In this document: positions 41,785-53,300 of the stretch, piece by piece
Numbering within the stretch: the stretch's first letter is position 1
How the letters are laid out: each line of letters starts with the position of its first letter
Assembly: GCA_949987705.1 (NCBI GenBank)
Contig: OX465283.1
Location: 156,193,850-156,257,849 of the forward strand
Direction of reading: 5' to 3'
Source of the DNA: Thereva unica
Taxonomy: Eukaryota; Arthropoda; Insecta; Diptera; Therevidae
Length of the DNA stretch: 64,000 nt
The notes under the pieces: generated by a model
What the model was told of the DNA's origin: nothing
The model's database searches: none
What the model saw: only the letters and a program-made list of their open reading frames with translations
Made by a program: the position numbers and the translations under genes

Positions 41785-42307
41785 CAGTGGTTTCCAATAC
41801 GTTATGATACTGCGAACGCCTTGTCAAAAAAACAAATCCTTACGTTTAACTCCGGAGATCAGCGGCTATGCAATACATTGGATTATCGGAAACACTCTCT
41901 CTTACTGCTTCAGCAACTTCATTGGTCGAATAGTCCACTAGCGAGTCACTACATACCCGTACTCGTACTCGTCTGAACGCGCCGAGTTTCTCCCAAATTT
42001 TTAGGATAAGCGGTGTAATTTCAGCGCGTGTTTTCGATGTCCAGCGACTCATACCTAAAATGGTACTGAATGACGTTTCAGAATCGTGTACATTTGTCGA
42101 AATGGGCTAAAAAATGTCAGAGTTATTCAATGTTGAAATACCGAAGGTCTAGATGGCTATGAAATGTACATATAATAAAAAAGAAGAAAATTTAAGTGGA
42201 AATTAAAAAATGAGTCAAAAAAGTCAAAAAGATAAAATCATCCACGTCCCCCTTCGAGTTATAAGCGCCCCTCTTGTGGCTTACGCCTCACAGTTTGGAA
42301 GCCACTG
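41785..42307. mobile_element. 523-bp hAT element
   Basis: The ends CAGTGGTTTCCAATACG and CAGTTTGGAAGCCACTG are inverted repeats. Flanks GGTTAAGG (41777-41784) and GTTTAAGG (42308-42315) form an 8-bp duplication with one change. A 68-codon minus-strand ORF (42052-41846, MSRWTSKTRAEITPLILKIW...) could be a transposase or captured exon remnant. I do not recognise it. Confidence 0.82.
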
Positions 42308-42642
42308 GTTTAAGGATACATAGACAAGACAAGATAAATCGTTCATAAATAATTTGCTTTAATTTTTGGCCATACCCAAAACATACCAATCCTTTCTTTA
42401 AAAGTTTTCGAAGATTCTTCTCATCTTATCTTTTAACCACGTAGCGTCTCTGTGGGCCTGTTATCTTCTTCTTTATGTTTCTTTATGAGCTGCCTATTTT
42501 TCTCTGCATACTTTTAGGGTGATTTTTTTTAAATTAATGTTTCTAATTTTGATTTAGTATTACCTATCCGTAGCAATACTGTAATGGTGTTTCGTCGGAG
42601 GTGTTCTCTAACCTCCTTTTTTAAGGGAGGGTTGCCGGGAAC
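42308..42642. other. No recognised gene
   Basis: Short spacer. An imperfect hairpin AACCTCC...GGGAGGGTT lies at about 42610-42633. Confidence 0.45.
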
Positions 42643-43132
42643 TTTTTTTTTTTTTTTTTTTTTTATGTGATAGACTAGAGGCTTAGGGAAAGCCCCTTTG
42701 TACTGTTCGACAATCTATTTTTTTTTTTTTTCGTATAGAATGTCGAACAGCAGCTCTAGCCGATAGAGAGTAGAAAGAGAGAGAGAAGTAGGAAGGAGAT
42801 GCCACAACCTCGCCGCGATATTTTTTTTTTTTTTTTTTTTATTCCACCCACCTACTTCCAACCATTTCGCGACTCTGGCATCGGGGCATTTGAGAAACAA
42901 CTTGCTGGAGTGTTATGCCTCCTGAAACGAGTTGAATCTCATCAGCCAACCGATGACATGCGCTTGGTGGAGCGGGGAAGGAGCGAAGGCTATGACAGGA
43001 GGAATCAGGAATGTAAAGAGGGGAGAAGAAAGAAGGTGAAAAAGGCGAAGGACCGTGGGGCTGGCCGGGATTCGAACCCGGGACCTCTGGGATAGTAGTC
43101 AGGCGCCTTACCCCTAGACTACCGAGGCCCCC
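42643..43132 (-). mobile_element. Full-length tRNA-derived SINE
   Basis: The best copy of the family. The minus-strand head GGGGGCCTCGGTAGTCTAGG has an A-box-like part and B box GGTTCGAATCC. The A-tail is 22 bases (T-run 42643-42664). An internal T-run lies at 42823-42840. Flank AC(TTT) may be the target duplication. Confidence 0.88.
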
Positions 43133-43154
43133 ACTTTCGAGTTGTCCAAAGTCG

Positions 43155-43979
43155 TGTGAGAACAAACACCTTCTTACAAAATAACATTTCTTTATTTATT
43201 CAAAATATTTCTTATACATTAACAATTTAGGTCTCTTAAATGTAAGTACATATGGGATACATGTTTACAGGTTTCTTATAGTTATATCTAAGTAACTAAC
43301 TACGGTTCGTCTCTAGATACATGCTTCTTACTAATTTATTGCTAAGCAGCTATCTACTCATTACTCTATACTACATGTGCGTAAGCTGGGGTCCTGCTGG
43401 ATGTGTGTGTGTGTGTGTTCGGTAAGTGGTCAGCCTTGTATCTGGTCATACCGCGACACTGGTATAGGAAATGCTGCCGGCAACAATGTCGGATCATCCA
43501 CCACGACACTGGTCCAGGAAACATTCCTCAGGTATTCGGTAGTCGGTTGGTATGCGGTCGGTAGGTGTTATGTCTGTGGTCTAACCGTGCCGGATCTTAC
43601 ATCTCGACACGGTTTAGGAATCGCTACTTCGGCACATAGTCGGATCGTACACCACGACAAGGCCTCGGCAACATTCCTCAGGTGTATAGTGTGACCGTGC
43701 CGGATCGTACACCGCGACACGGTCTAGAACCGAAGAAGGTGACCTCTCCGGAACGAGCTTGATTAAAGACTGTATTTTAGCCTGGTAAAGCGGTTTATTT
43801 TATAGCCAGAAAGCTCGTCGGCGTTTAACGCTTCGAAGTGAGCTTTCAAAGGAGAATCACCGCCTGCTGAGTAAATATTTATTTTCCTAAAGCTTTGTTA
43901 GGAGGTGCATTCTAGAGTTGAAACGTGGTACTTTGTATTCGTGGAGAGGATTCTTAGTAACGAAACGTGGTTCGTTACA
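43155..43979 (-). mobile_element. Possible solo LTR
   Basis: On the minus strand it starts TGTAACGAACCACG and ends CTCACA, with TATAAAATAAACC (about 43800-43788) and AATAAATAAAG (about 43199-43189), a plausible promoter and poly(A) signal. The interior carries diverged repeats of GGTGTACGATCCG at 43475-43730 and a GT microsatellite at 43402-43418. No target duplication is visible, so this is tentative. Confidence 0.35.
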
Positions 43980-46179
43980 ATACCAAGACAACTTAATCCG
44001 GAAGTTCTGAGCGAAGTCTGAGTCAAATGACAAAAACTTTACTCTCAAATCAATTCAGTTGCGTAGATCCTTTTCACTTTCCATTTTCAAGAGTTTCACC
44101 AGTTTTTTTCAGTGATTGAACTCATCGAACTGTCACCTTTCAAAATAACATTTAAAGATGTCGCTGCAATCAGTGCTTTGTGACTGATTTGCAAATGACG
44201 CCATCTATTGGAAAACGCTAAGAACTTTTACCTTGATTTATAATAATTTTTCATTTAAGCATACATACGAGGAGCTATGACTTTTTAACCAACGAAAAAG
44301 GTATCTAAAAATTAGAAAAATAATAATCCGTAACCAGCTAAAGCGTCCTTTCTGTGCCACTTAAGGTGCCGCATTCTGTGATATGATTTATAATTTCGTT
44401 AGGAAATGACCGCATTTCCGGTCGATATCCAACATCGAAATGAAAGCAATTTAATCTATTTTATTGACCCATAAATTTTTATTCCACGAAAAAATATGTT
44501 TTCCGTTTGCCATTATCATGTCTACCGAGGGTGGACTTGATACACGTTGACCAAAACATTCAGGAAGAACGGGAAAAAAAACGTAAGAAACTTCCTTGCG
44601 GTTCCGGAATAAAATTATAAAAAAGAAAATGTTTTTTTTTATATTCTTCTTGTATAAAATCGTTGCAAACAAAAGGGACATTATAAACTTATCCCTAACC
44701 GACAGTGTAGTCCTTATTCCTAAGGGTGCACACCCCTAAAAGATGAGACTCATCAGAAAATCCGTCGAGCTGCAGAGAGAAACTAAAGGAAGAAGTCAAA
44801 GGAGCAAAAATTTAATTCCGATTGATTCTGGGACAAAACTTTATCCGAGGGAAATTAATTTTCACGCCCATTACACGGCAAAAGACTGGAGCCGAATTTG
44901 AATGCCCGACGGATGTTGGAAGTGCAAAGATAACCCTTTTTCTAGAGCACTTTGCCCAGCAGTCAGCGGTTTTGGATCGTTGCTTGCATTGCTTTTTTCG
45001 ATAGAGTCAGCACTTTTGAATGGAAGGCGAAGCGTATTGTTCCCTTTTTCGTTAATAACTGCTCCGTTTGAAAAAGGGCAGCTTAATGGAGTTTCGGGCA
45101 CTGCCGGGGGCAGCCAGCACCGCGGGGGTGCGGTGGCTGACCATGGGACCATGGCGGCGAGCAAATTACTACTGGAGTTCTGTGCTGCACCTCCACTACC
45201 TACCGCCCATCATCGTCCTCGTGGCTCAAAAGGAGCGCGCACACCAAGGGTTCAACATATAAATCTGCAGCAAAGTGGAAATTCTTACGCTTAAAGAATT
45301 TCTATAAATCAGGATAAGGAATTTTTGCACTTTCTTGTGTCCTGATATCATTTGGGCGGCAACTGCAAGGGACTAAAGGGTGAAGGTGAATGCTCCTTCC
45401 GTCTGGAAATTCCCCCCTAAATTATTTTCAACCTTAATTGCTCTTTTAAGAGCGCTTGCTACAAGATAACGGTGAGGATTTTATGACTACCAGATTTTTG
45501 GTGTTTGGGTGGCAGACAGGAGCACCAGCAGTATCAGCAGCAGCATCCTTTTTCCCCATCCCCATTATCCCAGCGCTAAGTCCTTGACGGGATTTTTGAT
45601 TCCTCCTGCTGCTTCTCGTGTTACTCGCTTTCCTTTAATTACTAATTTCTTTCAAGCATTGCCTTCGCGCTTCGCACGGCGGATTTCTTAAGTTTGAGCA
45701 ATTTGTTGGGATTTTTATTGCTCAATTGAGTTATTTACCTTGAGACTCGACTACGCGCCTGATAATTGCATTCCTGTGCCATTTGAATGGGATTATTTCG
45801 TGCTACTTGGTCCGTGGCATTAAATTATAAGAGAGGATACTGGATGGGTTTATGTTGGGGGTTTTATTATTGTTAAATTTTTATGAAATGAAGTGATTTT
45901 GATTTACACACGAACAAGCACCTTACTTTAATTAAATGAGCAACACTGCAAGGATGTTCTTTGAATGTCTTAATATTAACTATTCATTCTTAAAATTTTT
46001 TAAGATTACATCTTTCATTGAAGCATTAATGTTACTTTTACGATGTGAATACATTTTTGAATATAACTTAACATATTTAAAGGAGATTGGTCACAGCTCA
46101 TACCAAATTACCCCAGATCTGATGCAAAAGAAAAGTGTATGTCATATTATCGGTTATAATAAGTATTGAAACACTAATC
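43980..46179. other. No recognised gene
   Basis: Ordinary-complexity DNA, probably host intergenic or intronic. The ORFs at 44871-45294 overlap on both strands and lack recognisable motifs. CAG repeats lie at 45523-45546. Confidence 0.45.
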
Positions 46180-47003
46180 CGCCCAGTTCTAAGCTACGGG
46201 TCTGAGGCTTAGATATTGACCTAACATAAAACATAAAATCACCCAATAATCTTCGGAAATAAGATATTAAGAAGAAAATTTGGTCACGTAAGGGTTAACC
46301 CATACGTCGCAAGAATGAAAACGAATCGTAAATAAGCCCCGTTTATGACTAGATTAAACCCAGGTTCAACCCAGGTTCAACCCAGTCATAAACGGGGGTT
46401 GAGTTGAAACTGACTCCACTCAACCCAGCTCAGCTATTCTACCTGGGTCGAGTTGATATTTCGCCTTATATACGCGGGTTGACTTGAAATTGGGTTGAAT
46501 TGTCATTTGTTTTGTTTATTTACTTCCGTGAAGTCCGCCGTCGTCAGCGTTAGTTGTTTGTGCGGTGTTTTTGCTTGCACATGAATTAAAAATTATTTCC
46601 TTCTGAATTTTTACGTATCTATAAATGAGAATATCACACAAAAATTTTAGGTTATGTTTTGATTTCAGTTCAACTCTAATTAAACACAAAGTAAACTCAA
46701 CTCGACATCATATACGGTAGTCGAAATTTCAACTCAACCTACACTAAACTTTTTACTCTAGTCAAAAACGGGGTAAAGAGCTTCAGATGATAGAATACTA
46801 GCCACAATTGTTAGTAGTAGACCATCAGGAAGGAGATGAGTAGGATGACCAAGAAATAGGTGCATGGATGCTAGAAGACATACGAAAACTTCGTACCTAT
46901 AACAAGTTGAAGAGAGCTAGCAAGACTAAAGACAATTGTAAGAGGAGACTTTGAGAGACCCGAGTCCCGAGTTGTAGCGCAATTTAAGAAGAAGAAGAAG
47001 AAT
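46180..47003 (+). pseudogene. LINE 3' remnant split by a MITE, ending in AAG repeats
   Basis: RPVLSYGSEA (about 46178-46210), and ILRRKFGHV and VARMK before the MITE, are the terminal domain of an RTE-like LINE. After 46775 come VHGC, RELARLKTIVRGDFERPESR and an AAGAAGAAGAAGAA end, as at 25468. Confidence 0.7.
46335..46775. mobile_element. TACCCCG MITE, copy b
   Basis: AAGCCCCGTTTATGACTAGA and the right end AAAAACGGGGTA, inserted in the LINE remnant. Same orientation as copy a. Confidence 0.85.
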
Positions 47004-47424
47004 GAGCATTAAAACTCTGTATAGTTTGTCTTTCCCTTAACTGTGGTAAAGTGTTAATATTGCTATATATCTTTTCATCCTGTATTTTTGTAACGCTATA
47101 GCCTATATCCGTGTACGCAGAATACTCCCACCTATCTAAAAGTGTAAAAGCGACGGTTCTACTGTACCCAGTTCTAGAGTTATGAGTTTTTTAACCTAAA
47201 ATTTCACCTCACTTTTTCCCAAAATTAAAAGTCTTGTAGTATTTCCTTTGAATAATGTCCGGACAGTCTTTATGATACGGCCTTTACTTTTGAAGCTAGA
47301 AGCAATTTTGATGTTATAATTGGCCTTAGTTGGTACTTTTCGACATAACCTTGGATGAAAAGTACTAAAAAAGTGCGAAATATTTAGAGCCAAAGTGTAT
47401 AATAGACTCATGTAGCAAATTTAG

Positions 47425-47512
47425 TAGACCGGTTCTTGTTCGACTGCGTAGGTAAAGCAGCATTGGACGTGGTTAGTGTTTAAGTTTGGGGATTGCTTTG
47501 TAAAGCAACAAC
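47425..47512 (+). repeat. 5S-rRNA-like repeat, third copy
   Basis: GACCGGTTCTTGTTCGACTG, GGTAAAGCAGCATTGGACGT, GGTTAGTGTTTAAGTTTGGG and GATTGCTTTGTAA follow 5S rRNA order with substitutions. Confidence 0.6.
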
Positions 47513-47775
47513 TCTGCTTATGCCTGTAGCGGGAGCGTACATACCTCTGGTATGCGAATTTTAAGTTAGTTAAGAACCAAGAAAGATAGAACTTATATCA
47601 GTTGGGACGCTGGCTGACGCGGATAAAGCGTTCAAAAAAATGTTAAGTAGTCTGTCGGAAACAGAAATGTTGAGGTGCGCGCTTCAACAGTCCGTTAACG
47701 GATGCTGCTAACCGATAGGATTTATTCGCTGAAGCTTTCAGTCTTTGAGAAACGATATAGCGCATCCAGGACATC

Positions 47776-48470
47776 AAGGAAATTGGTTACCATCACCAAA
47801 GCAAAGGCACAATAGAACGTTTTCACACGACTTTAAAAGATATTTTGAGAAAGTGGGCACGTAGATTACCACCAATACTCCTCTGTATTAGAGCAGCGTT
47901 CAAAGAGGACTTTTACGCATCCACAGCAGAATTGGTCTATGGTCAAGGAATTCGTTTTCCAGGAGAGTTTTTTTATATTCTACCAGGCTAGGGGTAACAG
48001 CAAACGAACTTGTGATACAGCTCAAGTTACAATTCGATGCGGTTAAGCCAAATTAACTTGGTGATTCCACACGAGACCACACACGACACGACAAGAGTCG
48101 GCTGCAAAGGTGATTTACGGAGAAGAGGATGAAAAAGGGCGATGGATATTGTGTCCGTTCTATCATCCTCTCTTACTCTCTTCTCCATAAGCCGACTTTT
48201 GTCGTGTCGTAGGTACGTTCGCGTGGAACCAGGTCTTCCAATCACGACAGCAGAAAACCAACCATTCCAAAGGACCTCCAAACGACGGCACACATATTTG
48301 TGTAGGACGACAAGGTTAGAGTACCGCTCACGTCGTCATAGGGACCTTTCAAGGTATAATTAAAAGAGGACCAAAAATGTTCAAAATTTTACCAAAAGGA
48401 AAGGAAATCGTCATATCTATCGATCGACTCAAACCGGCGTATATGATAAAGGAGCCAAGGAACTAAATCA
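47776..48470 (+). pseudogene. Ty3/gypsy integrase C-terminal remnant
   Basis: YHHQSKGTIERFHTTLKDIL with the catalytic Glu context of IERFH, then IRAAFKEDFYASTAELVYGQ and GIRFPGEFF, match gypsy integrase. After a foldback insertion the chromodomain-like end resumes: RVPLTSS..GPFKV, KEIVISIDRLKPAYM. Frameshifts and stops are present. No RT or protease is found to the left, so only the 3' part of the polyprotein survives. Confidence 0.82.
48067..48226. mobile_element. 160-bp foldback element inside the gypsy remnant
   Basis: ACGACACGACAAGAGTCGGC on the left pairs with GCCGACTTTTGTCGTGTCGT on the right with one mismatch. Weaker symmetry extends to CCAC...GTGG. Confidence 0.75.
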
Positions 48471-48547
48471 TAAGTCGTCAGAAGAACCGCCGAGCTATCG
48501 AACAAAAAGGACACGGAAACTAATCAAAGCTGTCAGATTCAGGGACT

Positions 48548-48994
48548 AATAGCTGCGGCGTTCCTTTTCTGCTAATTTTTACTATTTTTTACACTTGCGT
48601 ACTAGCAACTACACTTGCTCTTATAAACGAGTAGATATCACTTGCAATTATGCAATTGAAATCCGCTAGGGGAAAGCGGCCGTTTCGAGTCTATTGTGAA
48701 TTATTTTCACTTACACCATTACCCGCTAGATGGCTTTTATTTGTGTCGAGCTGATTTACTCATATAAAAACGTCCATAAATAAAACTTCAGTCGTATAAT
48801 TATCAAAAATTATTATCTTTCGTTTTACTTTAGAAATTATCGCATTAATTTCTCCATTGTCTCACAAATTTATTTGTAAAGTTTAAAGTAACGTCAAAAA
48901 TTTCAAGTGAGATTTTACTCAAATCAGAAAATTTTGCGTTCCTTTTCTGCTCTGCTCACAAGTACTAAATAGTAGAAAAGGAACGCAGCTATTG
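48548..48994. mobile_element. MITE with AATAGCTGCG ends
   Basis: AATAGCTGCGGCGTTCCTTT pairs with AGAAAAGGAACGCAGCTATT apart from a 2-base difference. A second inverted pair of the same word lies near the right end (48936-48986). A related end occurs at 49406-49425. Confidence 0.78.
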
Positions 48995-49017
48995 ATTACA
49001 TCTGAAAAGGGGGTACT

Positions 49018-49330
49018 GTGGTGACACCAAAACCAAATCCCATGACGGGAGGAAGTCTAATGAAAGATGCATTGAGTAAGTTTAGATCAACTTCAAAAGA
49101 GTTAAGTTCGGAGTTATGATTGCCTAGGGAACGAATCGTAGACTCGATTTGCTCACTGGACAGTGTCAAGGATCCCGTATAGTGCGGATTTCTGCAACAG
49201 GATCAAGTCTAAGGGAATAAAACGCAAGCTTGGGCGATTTGATTTTTCTATTGATTCGAGACTTGCAGCGTTTTCTTGCAACTAAAGGGACACATTAAAT
49301 AAATAGAGATTGGATCACAGAATCCAAGAG
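49018..49330 (+). repeat. Possible 3' LTR of the gypsy remnant
   Basis: AAAAGGGGGTAC at 49006-49017 looks like a polypurine tract, and the next bases TGTGGTGACACC look like an LTR start. AATAAA words lie at 49216 and 49299. The right end is not defined and no second LTR is present. Confidence 0.35.
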
Positions 49331-49466
49331 ATCAACCTTAGTGTTCTCATAGGTTGTATTATAGATATCTGTCCAAGGTAAAGACGTAATACAAAAAATG
49401 AGCGAAAAAGGAACAGCGCTATTAATTTTTACGCAACTATCGAAAAATAGTATAAGGTCAAAACTT

Positions 49467-50240
49467 GATTATTGCGCAAAATTGTGAAATCTAGAATTTT
49501 GTAGGTCAAAAAGTGGTCCAGAAACATATTGCTATACTACTGTGAGAAACTTTTTCTGTCATATCTTCCACGACGTATTAAAAGAGGCTGATGACGAAGG
49601 AAACTTGTCAAGAAAAACTGTTGAAGCTCTTGTCAAAAGCTGGACAATAGGTCTATCTGGGGAAATTTAAAGGAAAATCTTGTTTTCACTTGTTACAGAG
49701 TCCAAACATTTTCACAAGTCAATGATTTTAATAAAAATTCTTACCTGTAAATGCATCCTCTGAATCAAATAAAAGAAATCATATGTCGAAGGCCCATTAA
49801 TTAAATTAAAAATATTGATGAGCAGTAAGTAAAAAGTGTTAATCATTTATAATTTTTTACGATTTTATTATCTGTATAAGATAAATCAAATATCAATTAA
49901 TTAATCAATATCCGCTCAAGACACGCGCCTTACTCATGAGATTTATGTGAGATAATACCTGCATAATTTGTGAAGTTTTTTTTTTTTTGTAAATAATTTT
50001 TTCTGTTGAATCATCAGCAGTCAATATTCAATAGTCCCCGTCTGCAAAATTTCAACTAAATCGGACAGAATGCATTTTGGTACCAGTTTGGGTTTTATTA
50101 AAAACTTCTTTTTTTAATTTTCGACTAGAACGTCTCGAACAAGTCTCAGTGAATTTAGTTTATTATAGTCTGGTCAATCGTGTGGTGTGTCACAGTGCCT
50201 TAGTAATAGTGAAAAGTTAAGTTAAAAAAGTTAGTTCAAA
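49467..50240 (+). promoter_or_regulatory. Upstream region of protease copy 1 (duplicated block)
   Basis: GATTATTGCGCAAAATTGTG, ATCAATATCCGCTCAAG and GAACAAGTCTCA...AGTCTGGT recur upstream of copy 2, from 56672. The left edge of the tandem duplication is therefore near 49467. Copy 1 also holds about 250 bases (49520-49780) absent from copy 2. Part of that, 49550-49680, reads open on the plus strand as a helical, charged stretch I do not recognise. Confidence 0.6.
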
Positions 50241-50322
50241 ATCGCGTTTTGCAAAAGGACGATATTTGGGTATCTAGTGGTTTTAGTTGCTTTGATCCAA
50301 GTTCAGTTTGTTAGTGCTCAGT
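50241..50322 (+). CDS. Protease copy 1, exon 1 (signal peptide)
   Basis: Aligned base for base with 58209-58290. Encodes the hydrophobic YLVVLVALIQVQFVSAQ. Donor GTAAGT at 50323. First codon is ATC. Confidence 0.8.
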
Positions 50323-53300
50323 GTAAGTGATTCGTTAGTGTCTTTTCAGAAGTTGATAAAATATGTAAAAGGCAGTCGTATCTCCTCATCAATTATTCAA
50401 AATTTTAGGACTTTAGTACAAGAATTAGTTCATATATTTTTATTACTAAATCAGAATCAGTTCGTCTAAAGTTGGTCATGAGTCAGCCCAGACTAATTGA
50501 TCTTCCATTGGGATATTTATGAGTTTTTGATGACCGGTTTCGTTGCCAAAATGCAAATTCCAAAAAAATATTATTGCTATGCAGAATGTTCAAATCAATT
50601 ACCCATTAAAATTGTATATTTAATATTTTGTTGTCAATAAAAACAGGAAAAACTACATTTCAGCTCGCTGTGTAAATCCCAACTCAAATCGTGGTGTTTG
50701 TGGCTCCATCTATGATTGTCCAGCACTTTTGGATGTCCTTAATAAACCCATACTTTCGCATGAAGATCGCAAATTCTTGATCGAATCTGCATGCGCTGGT
50801 GGAGAAGGACCTAAACCGCATGTTTGTTGTAATGAAGATGGTGGTTATACTACAATACCAACTGAAGTTGATCCAGAATCAGAAAAAGAATCAGAATCAC
50901 AACCGATCTTGCCAAGCAGTGGCCGAGGTGATGTTCTACCATTACCACCAGTGTGCGGATTTCAATTGACAGCAAAGAAAATCTACAATGGAAATCATAC
51001 TAGATTAAACCAATACACCTGGATGGTCATTTTGGAGTACAAAAAAGGTATTTTTTGGTATGTTTTTGTACGAGCATAAACTGATCGCGTTTTACTGATT
51101 AGGAAATCGCCCAAAAGTCCAGGAATGTGCTGGAAGTCTTATAAATCAAAGATACGTTTTAACAGCTGCACATTGCTTGATTGGAGAGATTGTATCCTTA
51201 TATGGAAAACTGTAAGCAATTTTTCATGATTTTGCAATAGTAAAAAACATATAGGTATATATAGACTGTTATCTGATCACTGCTCTTTGGTTTGAGTCAA
51301 AACTTCGAATTTTTCGATGTCATGAGTTTTGCCGACGTAACATGATATATGTATAGCGCTGTCATCGCCTAAATTTTCGGGGCCGGACAAAAACTACAAA
51401 ACCCCGACATCTTCGTTTAGGGGGCCTCGGTAGTCTAGGGATAAGGCGCCTGACTGCTGTCCCAGAGGACCCGGGTTCCAATCTCGGCCAGCGCCACGGT
51501 CCTACGCACTTTCTCACCTACCCAGGTAGAAAATTACTATCGGGGTGACGTTGGCACAACGTTGTTCGACAACGTCGCGCCAACTATGGGTCAACTGTGG
51601 GATGTGACGCAACGCCAACATCTTTTGGCAAAGTTGAACCGTTATCGTATGCCAACGTTGAACCCTTATCGTATGCCAACGTTGGTTCTTTATTGCATGC
51701 CAACATTGATCCTGTATTGTATACCAGCGTTACCCTGATACTAAATGACAAAAACAAGCACATTTACGTTGGCCACGCGTCATTCACCGACGTCAGAAAA
51801 TGACGGGGACAAAATGTTGGTAAAGCAATAAATGAATGTTGGTTCCATACAGAGTCCTCCATCGTTGGTTTTACGTTCGCCTAACGTTGGCTGCCAACGT
51901 CCGATCGCGAACATTGGTTCAACCTTCTATGGGCAAAAAATTCAACGTTGGCAGAATGTTGTTCACCGACGTCGTCTGACCAATGTTGATCCGACGTCGT
52001 AAATTTTGCAAAGTCGGCTGAATATTGGGCTTTACTACCCGGGGACATGAGTTTCCTTTTCTTTTCTTCCCTCTTTACATTCCTTCTGTCATAACCTTCC
52101 CTAGTCCTTCCCCGCTCCACCAAGCGCATGCCATCGGTTGGTTGATGAGACTCAACCCGTGTCAGGAGGCTTAGCACTCCAGCGAGTTGTTCTCGATGCC
52201 CCGATGTCAGAGTTGCGAAATGAGGCTTGTTACACGGCATAACACTTTCTGCTGTAACAAACCGGTTTGTGCGTGTTATACGAATTACACGATAAACTGA
52301 CTGTTCTGCATTTTTTCGTGTAACAATTCTATTGTCTATGTAGCTGTATACAAACTGTCAGTTAAGCAAGTCATTTTCGTAGGCCCCGAGAATGAAATTA
52401 TGATTGTGTTAGTGTGTTGCTCTGTGCAGTCGAGAATTTTGTGGGATGCACAAGTAACAAACTTCCCCGCGACCCCTTGCCTATAAAACCGGTTTATTGG
52501 AATTATTGGAAGTGTTGATGGAAGAAATGTTATGCCGTGTAATTTGCCTCAATGGTTGCGAGTAGGTGGAAAAAAATATCGCGGCTAGGTTGTGACAGTT
52601 CCTTCCTCTCTCTTCTCTCTATCTTCCGGCTGGAGCTGCTGGAGTTTTTTCCCCGGACACCCATTATGAAATATGTTTTCAGGCGAGTTAAAGTCCAACC
52701 GTCGTATCGAATCGATAACCATCAGCTACCAGCGAAGGGCTAGCACCATTTCTGGCATTAAGCTCTTACTACAAAACCGACGACACAACTTCGGATAGGA
52801 CAGAAATTTGGAAAACTTAGGGAAAAGATATTTACAATTACCCCGTTTATTACTAGGTTTAAAAGTTGAGTCGAGGTTGAGTTGAAATCGATCACCGTAT
52901 ATAATGCCGAGTTGAGCTCACTTTGGGTTTAAATAGAGTTGAAATGAAATCGAAATATAATCTCAAATTTTTCTGTGAAATTCTCATTTATAGATATGTA
53001 ACAAACTCAGACTGAAATAATTTACAACTCAACCAGTGTATACGAGGTGAAAAACTCAGGTCAGGTAGGAGAGCCGAGTTGGGTTGAGTAGACAAAGTTT
53101 CAACTCGACCCGCGTTTAAGATTGGGTTGAACCTGGGTTGAACCTTGTTAGAAACGGGGTAAATAAAAACAAGAAGAGGAAACAGCAATGTAAGAGAAAA
53201 ATGTCATTTTAGTTCTGAAGTCAGTTGGTGACCCCTTTCTATATAAAATCGAAGCTGTTGTTGTTTCTGCTGACTTGCTGACGCCACTAGGGGACGCCTT

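Larger units (their letters stand above)
51421..52641 (+). mobile_element. tRNA-derived SINE in intron 3, split by two younger insertions
   Basis: SINE pieces: 51421-51521 (tRNA head and start of body), 52045-52221 and 52551-52641. Joined, they follow the 12013 copy in order. The B box is slightly damaged (GGGTTCCAATC). The copy is in the sense orientation of the protease gene and lacks its last part and A-tail. Confidence 0.85.

Noticed and set aside
44822..45294. Host gene at the 130-codon plus-strand ORF and 97-codon minus-strand ORF
   Set aside because: Mutually overlapping, low-information translations with no family motif and no splice or promoter support.
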